Of a stretch of 64,000 bases of DNA, positions 1 through 9,200 are shown piece after piece (position 1 is the stretch's first letter; every line of letters begins with the position of its first letter). Source of the stretch: Flavipsychrobacter sp. (lineage in GTDB: Bacteria; Bacteroidota; Bacteroidia; Chitinophagales; Chitinophagaceae); the NCBI GenBank assembly GCA_041392855.1, contig JAWKLD010000003.1, forward strand, positions 1-64,000, in the 5' to 3' direction. Under the pieces are notes generated by a model. The model was given only the letters and a program-made list of their open reading frames with translations. It made no database searches and was not told the DNA's origin. Position numbers and translations under genes: made by a program.

Positions 1-130
1 GGACTTGATCACTGACGGTGACCGTGGTGGTAACCAAACTTTCTCTGTAAAGTACAAAGCTACTCCTGGTTTCGCTTACCCTGCAGGTACTTACACTGTA
101 GATGTAGTTTACACTGCTACTCAAGACTAA
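1..130 (+). CDS. Secreted beta-rich protein, C-terminal fragment (start lies left of the window)
   Basis: The reading frame opens at base 2 and ends in TAA at 128-130, giving 42 residues of a C-terminus. It matches the end of the protein at 40528-41082 closely: both contain a RGGNQTFS block, then KYKATPGFAYPAGTYT, and finish in VYTATQ plus one residue. That paralogue has a signal peptide, so this is probably also an exported beta-sandwich protein. Codon choice is very restricted (GGT, ACT, GTA, AAC, TTC, TAC, GCT dominate), unlike the paralogue, which suggests a very highly expressed gene. A strong hairpin terminator follows. The biochemical function is unknown. Confidence 0.8.
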   Translation, partial: DLITDGDRGGNQTFSVKYKATPGFAYPAGTYTVDVVYTATQD

Positions 131-152
131 GAAGTCTCTCTCTCAAAATATA

Positions 153-184
153 AAAGAGCAGTCCATATGGGCTGCTCTTTTTGT
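153..184 (+). terminator. Rho-independent terminator of the edge gene
   Basis: A 12-base-pair stem with one G-T pair (153-164 with 169-180) and an ATAT loop is followed by a T-rich tail. It lies 23 bases after the stop codon of the first gene. Confidence 0.85.
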
Positions 185-231
185 TTGAACAGTCGGCTGG
201 GAAGCAATACCTTTTTTCAGATCAGATAACC

Positions 232-239
232 TACCTTTG
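232..239 (+). promoter_or_regulatory. Possible -7 promoter element
   Basis: TACCTTTG at 232-239 fits the Bacteroidota -7 consensus TAnnTTTG and lies 19 bases before the ATG at 259, so the leader would be short. No clear TTTG -33 element is seen about 20 bases upstream, so the call is tentative. Confidence 0.35.
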
Positions 240-258
240 TTGCTCTATAACAGCTAGT

Positions 259-486
259 ATGAAATATATATTATCAGTTGCCATAATACTATCAGTAGCT
301 TTTGCTGCCTGCAAAAAGGACAGCTTTTCTTACACCTGCAAATGTGTAGATGCTACCAAACAGAGAGTAGATACTTTTATCAACTACCAACTACCCACAT
401 CGGGCGAGGCCTATTACGAGTGCAGGCGCTTTCAAGACACTGCCAATAAGTATGGCAGGCCATATGAATGTGATTTGACGAAGTAA
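259..486 (+). CDS. Small CxC lipoprotein
   Basis: A 75-residue protein starting at MKYILSV. The frame is open further upstream to 181, but the ATG at 259 gives a clean lipoprotein signal ending in AFAAC, so it is preferred. The mature part has the pattern YTCKCVD followed by two further cysteines, the last in YECDL. The same CxC...C...C layout appears in the lipoproteins at 610-828 and 22514-22753, so these are paralogues. Two disulphides are plausible in the periplasm or at the outer membrane. Similar short lipoproteins occur in Bacteroidota without an assigned function, and none is proposed here. Confidence 0.75.
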   Translation: MKYILSVAIILSVAFAACKKDSFSYTCKCVDATKQRVDTFINYQLPTSGEAYYECRRFQDTANKYGRPYECDLTK

Positions 487-609
487 TTGGCGTTTTCCTC
501 CCCTAAATGTCATATTTAATAAAAGCATTCTAACTTTTAACAGTTTTTTTTACCTTTACTAACTACATCTGTTTAATAACAGTAATACACAAAATTCAAT
601 TGGAAAAAG

Positions 610-828
610 ATGAAGAAATTAATATTCATTGCTATTGCTAGTTTGGCTATCACATCTTGTACTAAAGAGTATAAGTGTAACTGTGTTGACCCTGATAATT
701 CAGCGAATAACGGCGTATTGCCTTTGAAAACTAACAAAAAGAGTGAAGCTACTCGTTTTTGCGACGATTACGAGTCTAAAGTACGTGGTGCCGGTATCTC
801 TACCAAGTATGAGTGCAAAATAGACTAA
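610..828 (+). CDS. Small CxC lipoprotein
   Basis: A 72-residue protein with a lipoprotein signal (hydrophobic stretch ending in ITSC, lipid-accepting Cys at residue 17). The mature part has EYKCNCVD near the start, a RFCDDY cysteine in the middle and YECKID at the end. Spacing and motifs match the neighbour at 259-486 and the gene at 22514-22753. It stands as a single gene with its own terminator at 851-888. Function unknown; the conserved cysteines suggest a small disulphide-stabilised exported protein. Confidence 0.8.
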   Translation: MKKLIFIAIASLAITSCTKEYKCNCVDPDNSANNGVLPLKTNKKSEATRFCDDYESKVRGAGISTKYECKID

Positions 829-850
829 GTACCACTACATTATATTATTG

Positions 851-888
851 AAAGCCAGCTGCAAAATATATTTGTAGCTGGCTTTTTG
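851..888 (+). terminator. Rho-independent terminator
   Basis: A long hairpin (AAAGCCAGCT at 851-860 paired with AGCTGGCTTT at 876-885, with further CAAA/TTTG pairing inside) ends in a T-run. It follows the CxC lipoprotein gene by about 20 bases. Confidence 0.85.
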
Positions 889-1016
889 TATTTCAGTCGG
901 TCTAGTATTAACGACGGTATTCTAATAATTGTGCATAAGTTGGTAATAATTACTTAACGCTACAGCGGGGAAAATGAGGCTAATGACATAAATTGCAATA
1001 TTGAAACTTTGAAGAT

Positions 1017-1343
1017 ATGACCACACCATATACTTACTCCAAAGCGTTAGATATTTGCTTAGAATACCAATATCTGGTAGACTGTGCCTTAAGTAGCGAG
1101 TACAGAGATCTGGGGCGTATTGAACATGTAGCGATATCACCGGCCAGCGAAAAAGAGAAAAATGAGTTTATAGAATACTTTAAAGCCTTCAACGATGTAG
1201 AAAAAGCACTTAGCTTTTTCGATACCAAAGAATATGATGTTGTACTGATCAGCCGAAACAAGCAAATGCAAGTGTCAGTTAGAGACCTAAGCGCCCATAT
1301 TGCCTATCAAAAAGATAATAGAACCCAGATAATACTGGATTAA
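1017..1343 (+). CDS. Hypothetical protein
   Basis: A 108-residue soluble protein with no signal peptide or membrane segment. The sequence is mostly helical with acidic and basic residues alternating (a run such as SEKEKNEFIEYFKAF) and a final short beta-like section (YDVVLISRNKQMQVSV). I recognise no family. Codon use is like the neighbours and the ATG is well placed after an AT-rich leader. Antisense frames over the same bases are shadows. No operon partner is evident. Confidence 0.6.
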   Translation: MTTPYTYSKALDICLEYQYLVDCALSSEYRDLGRIEHVAISPASEKEKNEFIEYFKAFNDVEKALSFFDTKEYDVVLISRNKQMQVSVRDLSAHIAYQKDNRTQIILD

Positions 1344-1440
1344 TAAGCCCTATCCACAGCTGTTCCCGCACCATTATTGTTATACCGTTTGGACTTATTA
1401 CAGATTAATGGTAAATTAAGTCATATATATTACGTTATAT

Positions 1441-1734
1441 ATGCCGCAACCTGATTTACAACAAAAATTAACCTCATCTTTCAAAGATCTGGTAACAGCA
1501 ATTGCTGACCAGAACCTTGCGGAGATAGATATACTCGTAACCGTAGGAGGAAAACGTCCTGAATTTGACGATCTGATGCTACGCCTCAAAAAAATGCAAG
1601 GAATACTCACCGAAAAAGCTGTTGAACTCATAAAACTCTACAGAGCCAATGGTGGAGAAAATGAACAGCAAGTAACTGATGAGTGCAAAAGCATTATAGA
1701 AGAAACCATACAACGGTTCGTTAAACAGATATAG
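1441..1734 (+). CDS. Hypothetical helical protein
   Basis: A 97-residue, Lys/Glu/Gln-rich protein starting MPQPDLQQKL, predicted almost entirely alpha-helical with heptad-like leucine spacing (LMLRLKKMQGIL). No signal peptide, no cysteine pair, no family recognised. It lies 97 bases after the preceding hypothetical gene on the same strand, so co-transcription is possible but unproven. A 10-base-pair inverted repeat follows at 1766-1794. Confidence 0.6.
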   Translation: MPQPDLQQKLTSSFKDLVTAIADQNLAEIDILVTVGGKRPEFDDLMLRLKKMQGILTEKAVELIKLYRANGGENEQQVTDECKSIIEETIQRFVKQI

Positions 1735-1883
1735 CCACCACATATTTATCGCATTAACATAAAAAGGATACAAACCTTTTAAAAGTTTGTATCCAGTGAG
1801 TTGACATGGATAATGTGTCTTAAAAGGGCTGGCGGCGCTTTACCGAAGTAATTAACCTAAAATTACTATTGTTTATTGAAACG

Positions 1884-1908
1884 AAAGGGAGTGTTTTCAC
1901 CCTTTTTT
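1884..1908 (+). terminator. GGGTGTTTTCACCC-type hairpin with T-run
   Basis: AAAGGG(A)GTG, a TTTT loop, then CACCCTTTTTT: terminator-like on the plus strand. Related sequences occur at 11161-11177 and 15911-15926 upstream of genes, so the motif may have another meaning. Confidence 0.5.
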
Positions 1909-2007
1909 ATAAAAATCTAATACTTCAACTACTGATTATCAACAGTTTTCAAAAAACACATAACAAACATTTAAAATACATCGCCCATTCAGCAAGCTAT
2001 AAACAAA

Positions 2008-2035
2008 AAAGAGAGGTGACTAGTCACCTCTCTTT
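2008..2035 (-). terminator. Perfect 28-base palindromic terminator
   Basis: AAAGAGAGGTGACT and its exact reverse complement form a 14-base-pair stem. On the minus strand a T-rich tail follows (plus-strand bases 2001-2010 are nearly all A), so it ends the T9SS gene at 2066-3076; it may also act on the plus strand. Confidence 0.8.
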
Positions 2036-2065
2036 GGTTTGCCATTCTCAACACCTATTAACCAC

Positions 2066-3076
2066 CTATTTGGTAAGCTTAAACGTAGCAGTACCTTCTG
2101 TAGTTTTCACTTGCATCAGGTAAAGACCACTAGCCATGTCACTAGTAGACAATACTACATTAGCCCCCTCTGAGAATGTGTTAGTATAAACCACTGCTCC
2201 CGAAACATTAGTAATAGTTACCAGCTTATCACCAGCTATATTTTGTAAACCTGCCACTTTAACTTCTCCCTTCATTGGGTTAGGATAAACTGTTAAGTTG
2301 CTTAGGTTACTGTTTACGTTGGTCACATTAGTTGCCCATACAAAACGACCAGAGAATTTAGTGCTGGTTTCCTCAAAAACTATATTGTTGATGTTTTGAT
2401 TGTTTGCATCTACAGTTATAGTAAGTGCAGGGTTGTCTTTACCCCATTGGTCGCCAAACAATTTGTACACACCATTAGCCAAGCTGCTGAAGCTGAATTT
2501 ACCTGTTGCATCAGTAGTTGTAAAAGCCACGGCATTGTCCTTCATGTCTGTTAGTAACATAGTACGCCCTTCCAATGGATCGCCGGCAGCAGTACCTTTA
2601 TTAGCACCTTGCAATACTGAACCACCTACAAAACCAGGACCACCAGGATTAGTACCTTGTACCATAGTAAAGTTCCAATAAGTTGGATTAGACTGCGTTG
2701 CAGCAGTTACAGGTGCAGCCCCAGACCATAAAAGGCTACCTACTCCTGATGTACTACCCGAATAATAAGTAGGCAAATAGTTATTATAATGCGGTGAGTT
2801 TGTCTTAAATGCTGCTTTAACTAACAACTGGCAGTTAGTACCTATTTGAGGATTAGGGAAACTAAATGCATGTATACTGTCGGCAATATCAGCACTATCA
2901 ATGGCTGTAAGCGTGTAGCTGTTCCCTACTTGGCATTTTTTAATTAGCCATACTTTCATGTCCAGTATATTACCCTGACCAGAATTAGGAGCTACTGTCC
3001 CCCAAATATAAGACTGTGCATAAGATGCAGTAAGTGCACCGAACAGTACAGATAGTGTAAGAATTATTTTTTTCAT
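2066..3076 (-). CDS. T9SS type A sorting domain protein with carboxypeptidase-regulatory-like domain
   Basis: A 336-residue exported protein. A signal peptide (MKKIILTLSVLFGALTASYA) is followed by a region resembling SdrD B-like/carboxypeptidase regulatory beta-sandwiches (DATGKFSFSSLANGVYKLFG). The C-terminus is a typical type A sorting domain: a YPNPMKGEV block, TITNVSGAVVY, MASGLYLMQV and a basic end (KLTK). By knowledge of the family it is translocated by the type IX system and anchored or released at the cell surface. No catalytic domain is recognised, so a structural or binding role is likely. A 15-base palindrome at 3121-3135 lies just upstream and may be an operator. Confidence 0.88.
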   Translation of the reverse strand: MKKIILTLSVLFGALTASYAQSYIWGTVAPNSGQGNILDMKVWLIKKCQVGNSYTLTAIDSADIADSIHAFSFPNPQIGTNCQLLVKAAFKTNSPHYNNYLPTYYSGSTSGVGSLLWSGAAPVTAATQSNPTYWNFTMVQGTNPGGPGFVGGSVLQGANKGTAAGDPLEGRTMLLTDMKDNAVAFTTTDATGKFSFSSLANGVYKLFGDQWGKDNPALTITVDANNQNINNIVFEETSTKFSGRFVWATNVTNVNSNLSNLTVYPNPMKGEVKVAGLQNIAGDKLVTITNVSGAVVYTNTFSEGANVVLSTSDMASGLYLMQVKTTEGTATFKLTK

Positions 3077-3120
3077 CTATTAAAGTTTTATTGTGATTAT
3101 AAAAAGCTGCGCAACTGCTT

Positions 3121-3135
3121 GTCAATTAAATTGAC
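3121..3135. repeat. 15-base palindrome upstream of the T9SS gene
   Basis: GTCAATTAAATTGAC reads as GTCAATT-A-AATTGAC, with perfect 7-base arms. It lies 45 bases upstream of the start codon of the minus-strand T9SS gene, a reasonable position for a regulator binding site. Confidence 0.4.
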
Positions 3136-3214
3136 GAAACCAAGTGTAAAAATGTTAGTGCGAAAAACTAAAAAACTGTAATAAGTATCAGCTTTTTAAC
3201 CAGTAGTTACTATA

Positions 3215-5383
3215 TCACTTAAATATCTTATACCCAAGCGTAATGCGCATATATGGCTGGCTATATATTTTTTGCAACTCGGGGTCGGTAATAACAGTTT
3301 TGTTAACTGCAGACTGTTGCAACAATACATCTACCATATACCGCTCTGCAAAGGTGTAACGGAAGCCTAGCATAAATCCAACACGAGTAAAACTGTTTTG
3401 TGTATTGTTCGTATATGGTTTGTACTGACTTATAGGGCTGCCATAATTAGCAAAATAACTAGCAGGGTCTTGTGGTGGAGCAGGCAATGGTGGTGGAAGA
3501 CTAGCAGCATACGTTTGCTTCGCCACTATAGTGTCCATGATCGTCATCCCTGTATAATCCAGTCTATTTTGCTGCACAGACAATACCTTACTAAAGTTAA
3601 AAGACACACCTCCATAAACAGAAAAGCGGGATGAAATATCATATTGCAATATCAATGGCAATTCTATATTCCAAAGCTGTTTTTGTTTTAGTTGATAGCT
3701 AACACGGGTAGAATCATACACCTTACCATAAATATAAGTTGCAATAAGGGTATCGGGTTTAAAGTCTATAGTATCTCCCTCTCTTATCACCAAGGTAGAA
3801 TCAAAAGAAGTGCTAACAACGTTGTAATAAACTTCATCTGGTTTTGCAGAAGTGAACTTTGCATTACCCCATAGATAACTAGGCTGAAACACTAAAGAAA
3901 AGTGCGGTGCTACCATATATTGTAGATATGGTGACAACACAAACTTATCCGCTTTTGCCTGAGTATTAAAGCCGTATTCATAGCCTGCCTTAATACCTAT
4001 CTCCCATCGGCGTGGCTTAGGAGGTGGGGGCGTTAAAGTATTGAATTCGTTAATGCCTAAGTTATCTTCATTTGCTGTTTCTTGTTCTTCTTTTTGTTTT
4101 TTCTTCCTTTCTTTTTTGAGTTGCTTCTTATTCTTAGATAAATAAGCCAGCTCGTTCGTTTTTTCTTCTTCCGCTGTCGTCTCTTCTGCTACTTCAAGCG
4201 ATTGGGTTTGTGGAGTTTCTTCTTCTTGTTTCGTTTCTTGGGGTTGTTCTTTGGCTGCAGCTATTGCTTCTTCACTTGCTGTATTTTCTTCTGTATTAGT
4301 TTCTTCTTGTTTGTTTTCAGACTGGTCTGCTACAACTTCTTCTTCCTTCTTAATAGTCTCTTCAGTCTTCGTTTCTTCTTTTACAGGCGCAGCAACTTCT
4401 TGTGCTTGTTCTTTTGCGGTTGCTACTACTTGCGGCTCTTCCTCTTTTTCTACTACTTGTTGTTTCTCCTCTTTAGCTGTTGTTTCTTCTTTTTTAGTAT
4501 CTGTTTTTTCCTCTTCTTTTTGGAGTTCTTCTTTTGGCTGTTGTTCCTGTTCTTTTTCTTGGGTTAGTTGGGGGCTGGCTTCTTTAGTTACTTCTTTCAC
4601 CTCTGCATGCTCTTCTTCTACTACTTTTTCTTGTTCTTGTGCTATTACATTACTTGTCTGTTTTGTAGTACTCTTGTCCTCCACCTCTTGCAGAGGCGCT
4701 TGTTGTTGAGTTACCGTTTGTGTAGTAGTAACTGCACTTGCTTTTGGTGTTGGTGCTATTGCTACTTTTGCATCTGCTTGTTTCTGAGCCGTAGTTGGTG
4801 CAGCTACTTTATGCTGCACCTTTTGACTAGAGCTTTTACTTACTACTTCAATAGCAGATGTACGCTCTTCAGTTTCAGTGGTCGTCTTAGTAGCTGGTTT
4901 ACTTTTTGTTTTGGCTTTGGTAGTAGTGTTTGTTTGTTCGTTTGTGTTATCGTTATTAGGGGGTGTAGTATTATCGTTGGTTGGCAAACCTTTTGGTGCT
5001 GCATCACTTTTCGCCTCCTGTTCAGCAGGTGTACTAATATCATTTGTAGCAGATGTGCTCACCTCTGCGGTAGCCTTATTTCTTGTATTAGCATCGGGAG
5101 AGGTAGTTACAGCCGTAGTTTGCTCTGTTTTGAAACTGACGAACTTACCAATACCCACAGTAGTACCTATCAACAATAGCAAGCCCAGCAATGCCCACCA
5201 CCAGCGTATCGGGAAACGCGGGCGGCCGTTATCATTGCCACTGTCGCCAAAGCCACCACCCTTATCGTCCTCTTCATCGAGGCGGAGGGCTAGCGACTCC
5301 CACACAGATGCCGGTGGCATCTCGGAGTAGTCTCCTAGTTGCTCTTTGTACAGTTGGTCGATATGTTTACTGCGTTTGCTCAT
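3215..5383 (-). CDS. Dma-like anti-sigma/outer-membrane beta-barrel fusion spanning both membranes
   Basis: A 722-residue protein in three parts. Residues 1-57 are a soluble N-terminus with an anti-sigma-like PPASVWESLALRLDEED stretch. One transmembrane helix follows at about 60-80 (WWWALLGLLLLIGTTVG). Residues 85-450 are an extremely Glu/Lys/Thr/Gln-rich, probably disordered linker. Residues 459-722 form an outer-membrane beta-barrel domain (RRWEIGIKAGYEYGF to RITLGYKIF). It lies 12 bases after the ECF sigma gene. This layout matches the dual-membrane-spanning anti-sigma factors (Dma) described in Bacteroides thetaiotaomicron, where an outer-membrane barrel is physically linked to the cytoplasmic sigma-binding domain. 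I infer that it senses outer-membrane or vesicle state and releases the sigma factor. Long plus-strand frames opposite the linker are low-complexity shadows. Confidence 0.82.
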   Translation of the reverse strand: MSKRSKHIDQLYKEQLGDYSEMPPASVWESLALRLDEEDDKGGGFGDSGNDNGRPRFPIRWWWALLGLLLLIGTTVGIGKFVSFKTEQTTAVTTSPDANTRNKATAEVSTSATNDISTPAEQEAKSDAAPKGLPTNDNTTPPNNDNTNEQTNTTTKAKTKSKPATKTTTETEERTSAIEVVSKSSSQKVQHKVAAPTTAQKQADAKVAIAPTPKASAVTTTQTVTQQQAPLQEVEDKSTTKQTSNVIAQEQEKVVEEEHAEVKEVTKEASPQLTQEKEQEQQPKEELQKEEEKTDTKKEETTAKEEKQQVVEKEEEPQVVATAKEQAQEVAAPVKEETKTEETIKKEEEVVADQSENKQEETNTEENTASEEAIAAAKEQPQETKQEEETPQTQSLEVAEETTAEEEKTNELAYLSKNKKQLKKERKKKQKEEQETANEDNLGINEFNTLTPPPPKPRRWEIGIKAGYEYGFNTQAKADKFVLSPYLQYMVAPHFSLVFQPSYLWGNAKFTSAKPDEVYYNVVSTSFDSTLVIREGDTIDFKPDTLIATYIYGKVYDSTRVSYQLKQKQLWNIELPLILQYDISSRFSVYGGVSFNFSKVLSVQQNRLDYTGMTIMDTIVAKQTYAASLPPPLPAPPQDPASYFANYGSPISQYKPYTNNTQNSFTRVGFMLGFRYTFAERYMVDVLLQQSAVNKTVITDPELQKIYSQPYMRITLGYKIFK

Positions 5384-5395
5384 GCTATAGCTCTA

Positions 5396-5983
5396 CTAGC
5401 TATGGTTATTAATTTTTTTCATCAATTGCTTACGGGCACTATTCAAATGCCATCGGCTATTACCTTCAGTTATGTTTAATAATGTTCCTATTTCTTTATG
5501 GCTATATTGCTCCATCACATGCAGGTTGAACACCACTCTCTGCGTATCAGGAAGCTCATGTATCATAGCCAGCAGCTCTTTATAGCTTATCTGCTCTACT
5601 ATCGATGCACTTACCTCAACGTTATCTTCGATCTCTCGAGTATCTGACCTGTCTTTTTCTTTTATGTATTTCCTTAAATGGTCGGTAACGGTATACACCA
5701 CTATCTTATACAGCCAACCTTCAAACGAACCTTTGCCTTGGTATTGGTCTATCTTGGTCAATATCTTAAAAAAGGCATCGTTCAATATCTCATCAGACAT
5801 CTCCTTGTGGCTAGTATATCTACGTATAATACCATATGCTTGTGGGGCGAATTTGTCGTATAAAGCTTTTTGTGCACTCCTTTTACCGGACATACAGCCG
5901 CTTATAAGCACACTCAGCTCATGAGGTGCCACGTACGAAGCTTCTTCGTCTTTAGCCGCTGTATTTTTATTGGTATCGGGCAA
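5396..5983 (-). CDS. ECF RNA polymerase sigma factor (partner of the Dma-like protein)
   Basis: A 195-residue sigma-70 family protein. Region 2 covers roughly residues 40-105 (ALYDKFAPQAYGIIRRY, DEILNDAFFKIL, KGSFEGWLYKIV). Region 4 is at about 135-190 (ELPDTQRVVFNLHVMEQYSH, EIGTLLNITEG, SRWHLNSARKQL). There is no region 3, as usual for extracytoplasmic function sigma factors. A 35-residue N-terminal extension precedes region 2. The gene is first in a two-gene unit with the membrane-spanning anti-sigma candidate. By analogy with Bacteroides it should be held inactive by that partner. Its target promoters cannot be told from this window. Confidence 0.92.
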   Translation of the reverse strand: MPDTNKNTAAKDEEASYVAPHELSVLISGCMSGKRSAQKALYDKFAPQAYGIIRRYTSHKEMSDEILNDAFFKILTKIDQYQGKGSFEGWLYKIVVYTVTDHLRKYIKEKDRSDTREIEDNVEVSASIVEQISYKELLAMIHELPDTQRVVFNLHVMEQYSHKEIGTLLNITEGNSRWHLNSARKQLMKKINNHS

Positions 5984-6209
5984 GTAACTATTTAGACTTT
6001 ACACAAAAGGGCTTTCACTATCTATAATGACGACGCCACATGATAAATCGTTAGTTAATCTTTTGAATATTTTTTACTGTTATACATCCCACTACTAACC
6101 ACCCTTTTAAAGACATTAAAATAGAATGAAAAAGCGCTTATTATTGGCGTTACAGCAATGCTTACAACCTTATTTGAGCTAACTTTAATACCTAGGCAAT
6201 AAATATTAT

Positions 6210-9200
6210 ATGAAGAAAATGTTACTTAATCATAAAGTGACTGGATTTCTATTGCTTTTTCTTTTTGCCAATATCAGCATTACAGCTCGTGAGGTAGAAA
6301 CAAAAGGCATGCAGAAAACACCTTTTAGTTTTATAGAAAATAGAGGACAAATAACTGACCAACATTATCAAGAGAGAAAGGATGTACAGTTTAAACTACA
6401 AACTAATAGTGTAGCTATTTTTATAGGTAATGGTGCTATACACTATCAGTGGAGCCGCCTAAGCAACCCTGAGGAGGTAAACGCCAAACCGCAAAACCCT
6501 TGGAACCAATCAGCAGCAGTTGATGATGGCAGCGACTTTAGCACGCCTACAGCAAAATACGATGCCTACAGAATGGACGTAGTACTTCTTGGTGCTAACC
6601 CCAATGCCACACTAATAAAACAAGAACAACAAGACTACTACGAGCAATACTACCTTGCCTCTACCACTGCTAAGGCGCGCAGCTTTAATAGAGTTGTATA
6701 TCAAAATATTTACCCAAATATAGACTGGGTACTCTATACCAACGACGATGGATTGAAATATGACTTTGTAGTGCGCCCAGGAGGTAATATCAACGACATC
6801 AAGATACAATACAAAGGAGCTAAAGAACTCAGCATAAAGGATGGTGCTATTATTGCAAAAAACGATTTTGGTAGCATTACCGAAGCAGCACCTTTGAGTT
6901 ATATGCAAGAAGGCAATACCGTTGCCTCGGCTTATACACTTGAAAAAGACATTATCAGTTTTGATGTAGCAAAATATGATGCACAAGCTACTTTGATAAT
7001 TGACCCTTCACTAGAGTGGGCTACCTACTATGGCAGCACCAGTGCCGACTATAGCTATGCCTTGGTTGCCGACTCGGCAGGCAATGTATACATGGCAGGC
7101 TCTACATACAACTCCAGCAATATTGTTACCGTTGGGTCTTACCAAACCAGCTATGCAGGTAATAAAGATGCCATGGTTGTAAAGTTTACCGAAGCGGGCA
7201 TACGCATATGGGCTACATACTACGGTGGCACAGGCGAAGATGATTTCTTCTCAGCGACTACTGATGATAGCCATAATATTTACCTAGCAGGCCTTACAGG
7301 CAGCACATCGGGTATGACGACTGTGGGCGCACACCAAACTACTTATGGTGGTGGTAGCTCAGACTGCTTCTTAGTAAAAATGACCCCATCAGGTGGTAGA
7401 CTATGGGCTACCTACTTTGGTGGTGCAGGCAACGAAAAAACAAACGTAGAGTATCAGGTATTTGTAGGTTGCGACTCTTCTAACAACCTATACATGGTGG
7501 GCAACACCCGTAGTACTACAGGCATTGCTTCATCTGGAGCACACCAAAATACCAATGGAGGAAATATTGATGGCTTTGTGGCCAAGTTTAATACGAACGG
7601 TGTTCGTCAATGGGCTACCTATATTGGTGGTGCAGATAATGACAATATGCGTAAACTAGCATTCGACAATGCAGGCAATGTATTTGTAGCTGGAGAAATG
7701 CGCAGTGGTGGTAAAGCAACAACGGGGGCACACCAAACCGCAATAGGGGGAAACAACGATGCTTATCTTATCAAATTCAACAGCTCGGGTGTAGAGCAAT
7801 GGGCTACTTATTACGGAGGCTCAGGTAGCGACTCCCCGCAAGGACTAAGCCTTGACTATAGCGGTAGCTACATCTTCATGTCGGGCTCTACCAATAGCCA
7901 ATCTGGTATTGTTACCTCGGGTGCACATAGTACTAGCCTTAATGGTGGTAACAATGCAAGTGCGTCCGATGCATTCTTGGTAAAGTTTACTAATGCAGGT
8001 GTGAGGCTTTGGGGTACCTATTTTGGTGGTGCAGCGGTAGACCATAGTGGCGACTTAATTATAGACGGCGCTGGCAACCCCGGCTTTACCGGTACTACCA
8101 GTAGTACTTCGGGCATAGCTACAGCTACAGCACACCAGCAAACCAGCGGAGGTAATAGCAACTTCGATGCGATGTTCGTTATCTTCACTCAAGCTGGTAC
8201 ATTAAGCTGGGCTAGCTACTATGGTGGTGGTAGCCAAGACTATGGTTACGGCATCAACAATGCGGCTCAAAACATCATTTACATTACAGGCTTTACCAGC
8301 AGTACGAATAATATTGCACTAAGTGGACATCAAAACACCATGGCTGGCGCCTCAGATGCTTTCTTGGCCAAATTTACGCCAGACACAACCTCTTTCATCT
8401 TCCAACCATTTACAGACACCGTGCATTGTGTTGAAGATACTTTCACTGTACAATATGGAGTTACTTCAAAGTTTTACAACAATAATACTTTTACTGTACA
8501 ACTATCTGATGCGAGCGGAAACTTTAGCTCACCAGTGAACATAGGCACAAGAACCGACTCCATTGGTGGTAATATTCTTTGTACCATACCAAGCAATACT
8601 ACAGGTGGCAGCGGCTATCGTATTCGCATTGTGGGCACAGCGCCGGTAGATACATCTTTTGACAATGGTAATACTATTGACATAAAACCCAAACCTGTAA
8701 AACCAATAGCAACGACCAACTCTCCAGCTTGTGATAACGACACTTTGAAGTTGTATGCCAATTCTACCACACCTGGTGTCTCTTATTTATGGACAGGGCC
8801 GTTTAGTTTCTTCAGTGGGCAACAAAACCCGATACGTACTAATATTGTAACCGCCTATTCAGGCAACTATATTGTAACTGCCAATCTCAATGGCTGTACC
8901 CGTGCTGATACTGCAGTAGCTACCATAGTGCATGCTGCAAATACACCAACCGTTACCGCCAACACACCTGTATGTGGTGGAGACTCTATAAAGCTTAGCG
9001 TTTCGAGTACTTCAGCGGGTGTTACCTATTCATGGACGGGGCCGGGAGGTTATACCTCTACCAGTGCTACACCTGCCATACCCAATGCAACAACAGGCAT
9101 GTCTGGCACTTATATAGGCTCGGCACTTTTAAACGGCTGTACCAGTAGTGCATCGGTAAATGTTACCGTGATACCAAAGATCACGTTCTCACCATCGATA

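Larger units (their letters stand above)
1735..2065. other. Intergenic region between convergent genes
   Basis: This 331-base gap has no convincing gene; the frame at 1869-2123 starts with TTG and runs into the antisense of a real gene. It contains an inverted repeat (GGATACAAAC at 1766-1775, complement at 1785-1794), a GGGAGTG-TTTT-CACCC hairpin with T-run at 1884-1907 and a perfect 28-base palindrome at 2008-2035 that serves as a terminator. A small RNA ending at the 1884-1907 hairpin is possible, but nothing proves it. Confidence 0.6.

Noticed and set aside
1869..2123. Plus-strand 84-residue frame after the small hypothetical gene
   Set aside because: It crosses two hairpins, starts with TTG and ends inside the antisense of the T9SS sorting domain.
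4202..5330. Long plus-strand frames opposite the acidic linker of the Dma-like gene
   Set aside because: They are low-complexity Phe/Ser/Cys translations of the antisense of GAA/AAA/ACA-rich codons and have no start signals or family features.
7011..8380. Regular repeats that could be mistaken for a CRISPR or tandem DNA array
   Set aside because: Repeats are about 190 bases, diverged at DNA level, in frame and encode SBBP blades of one protein.
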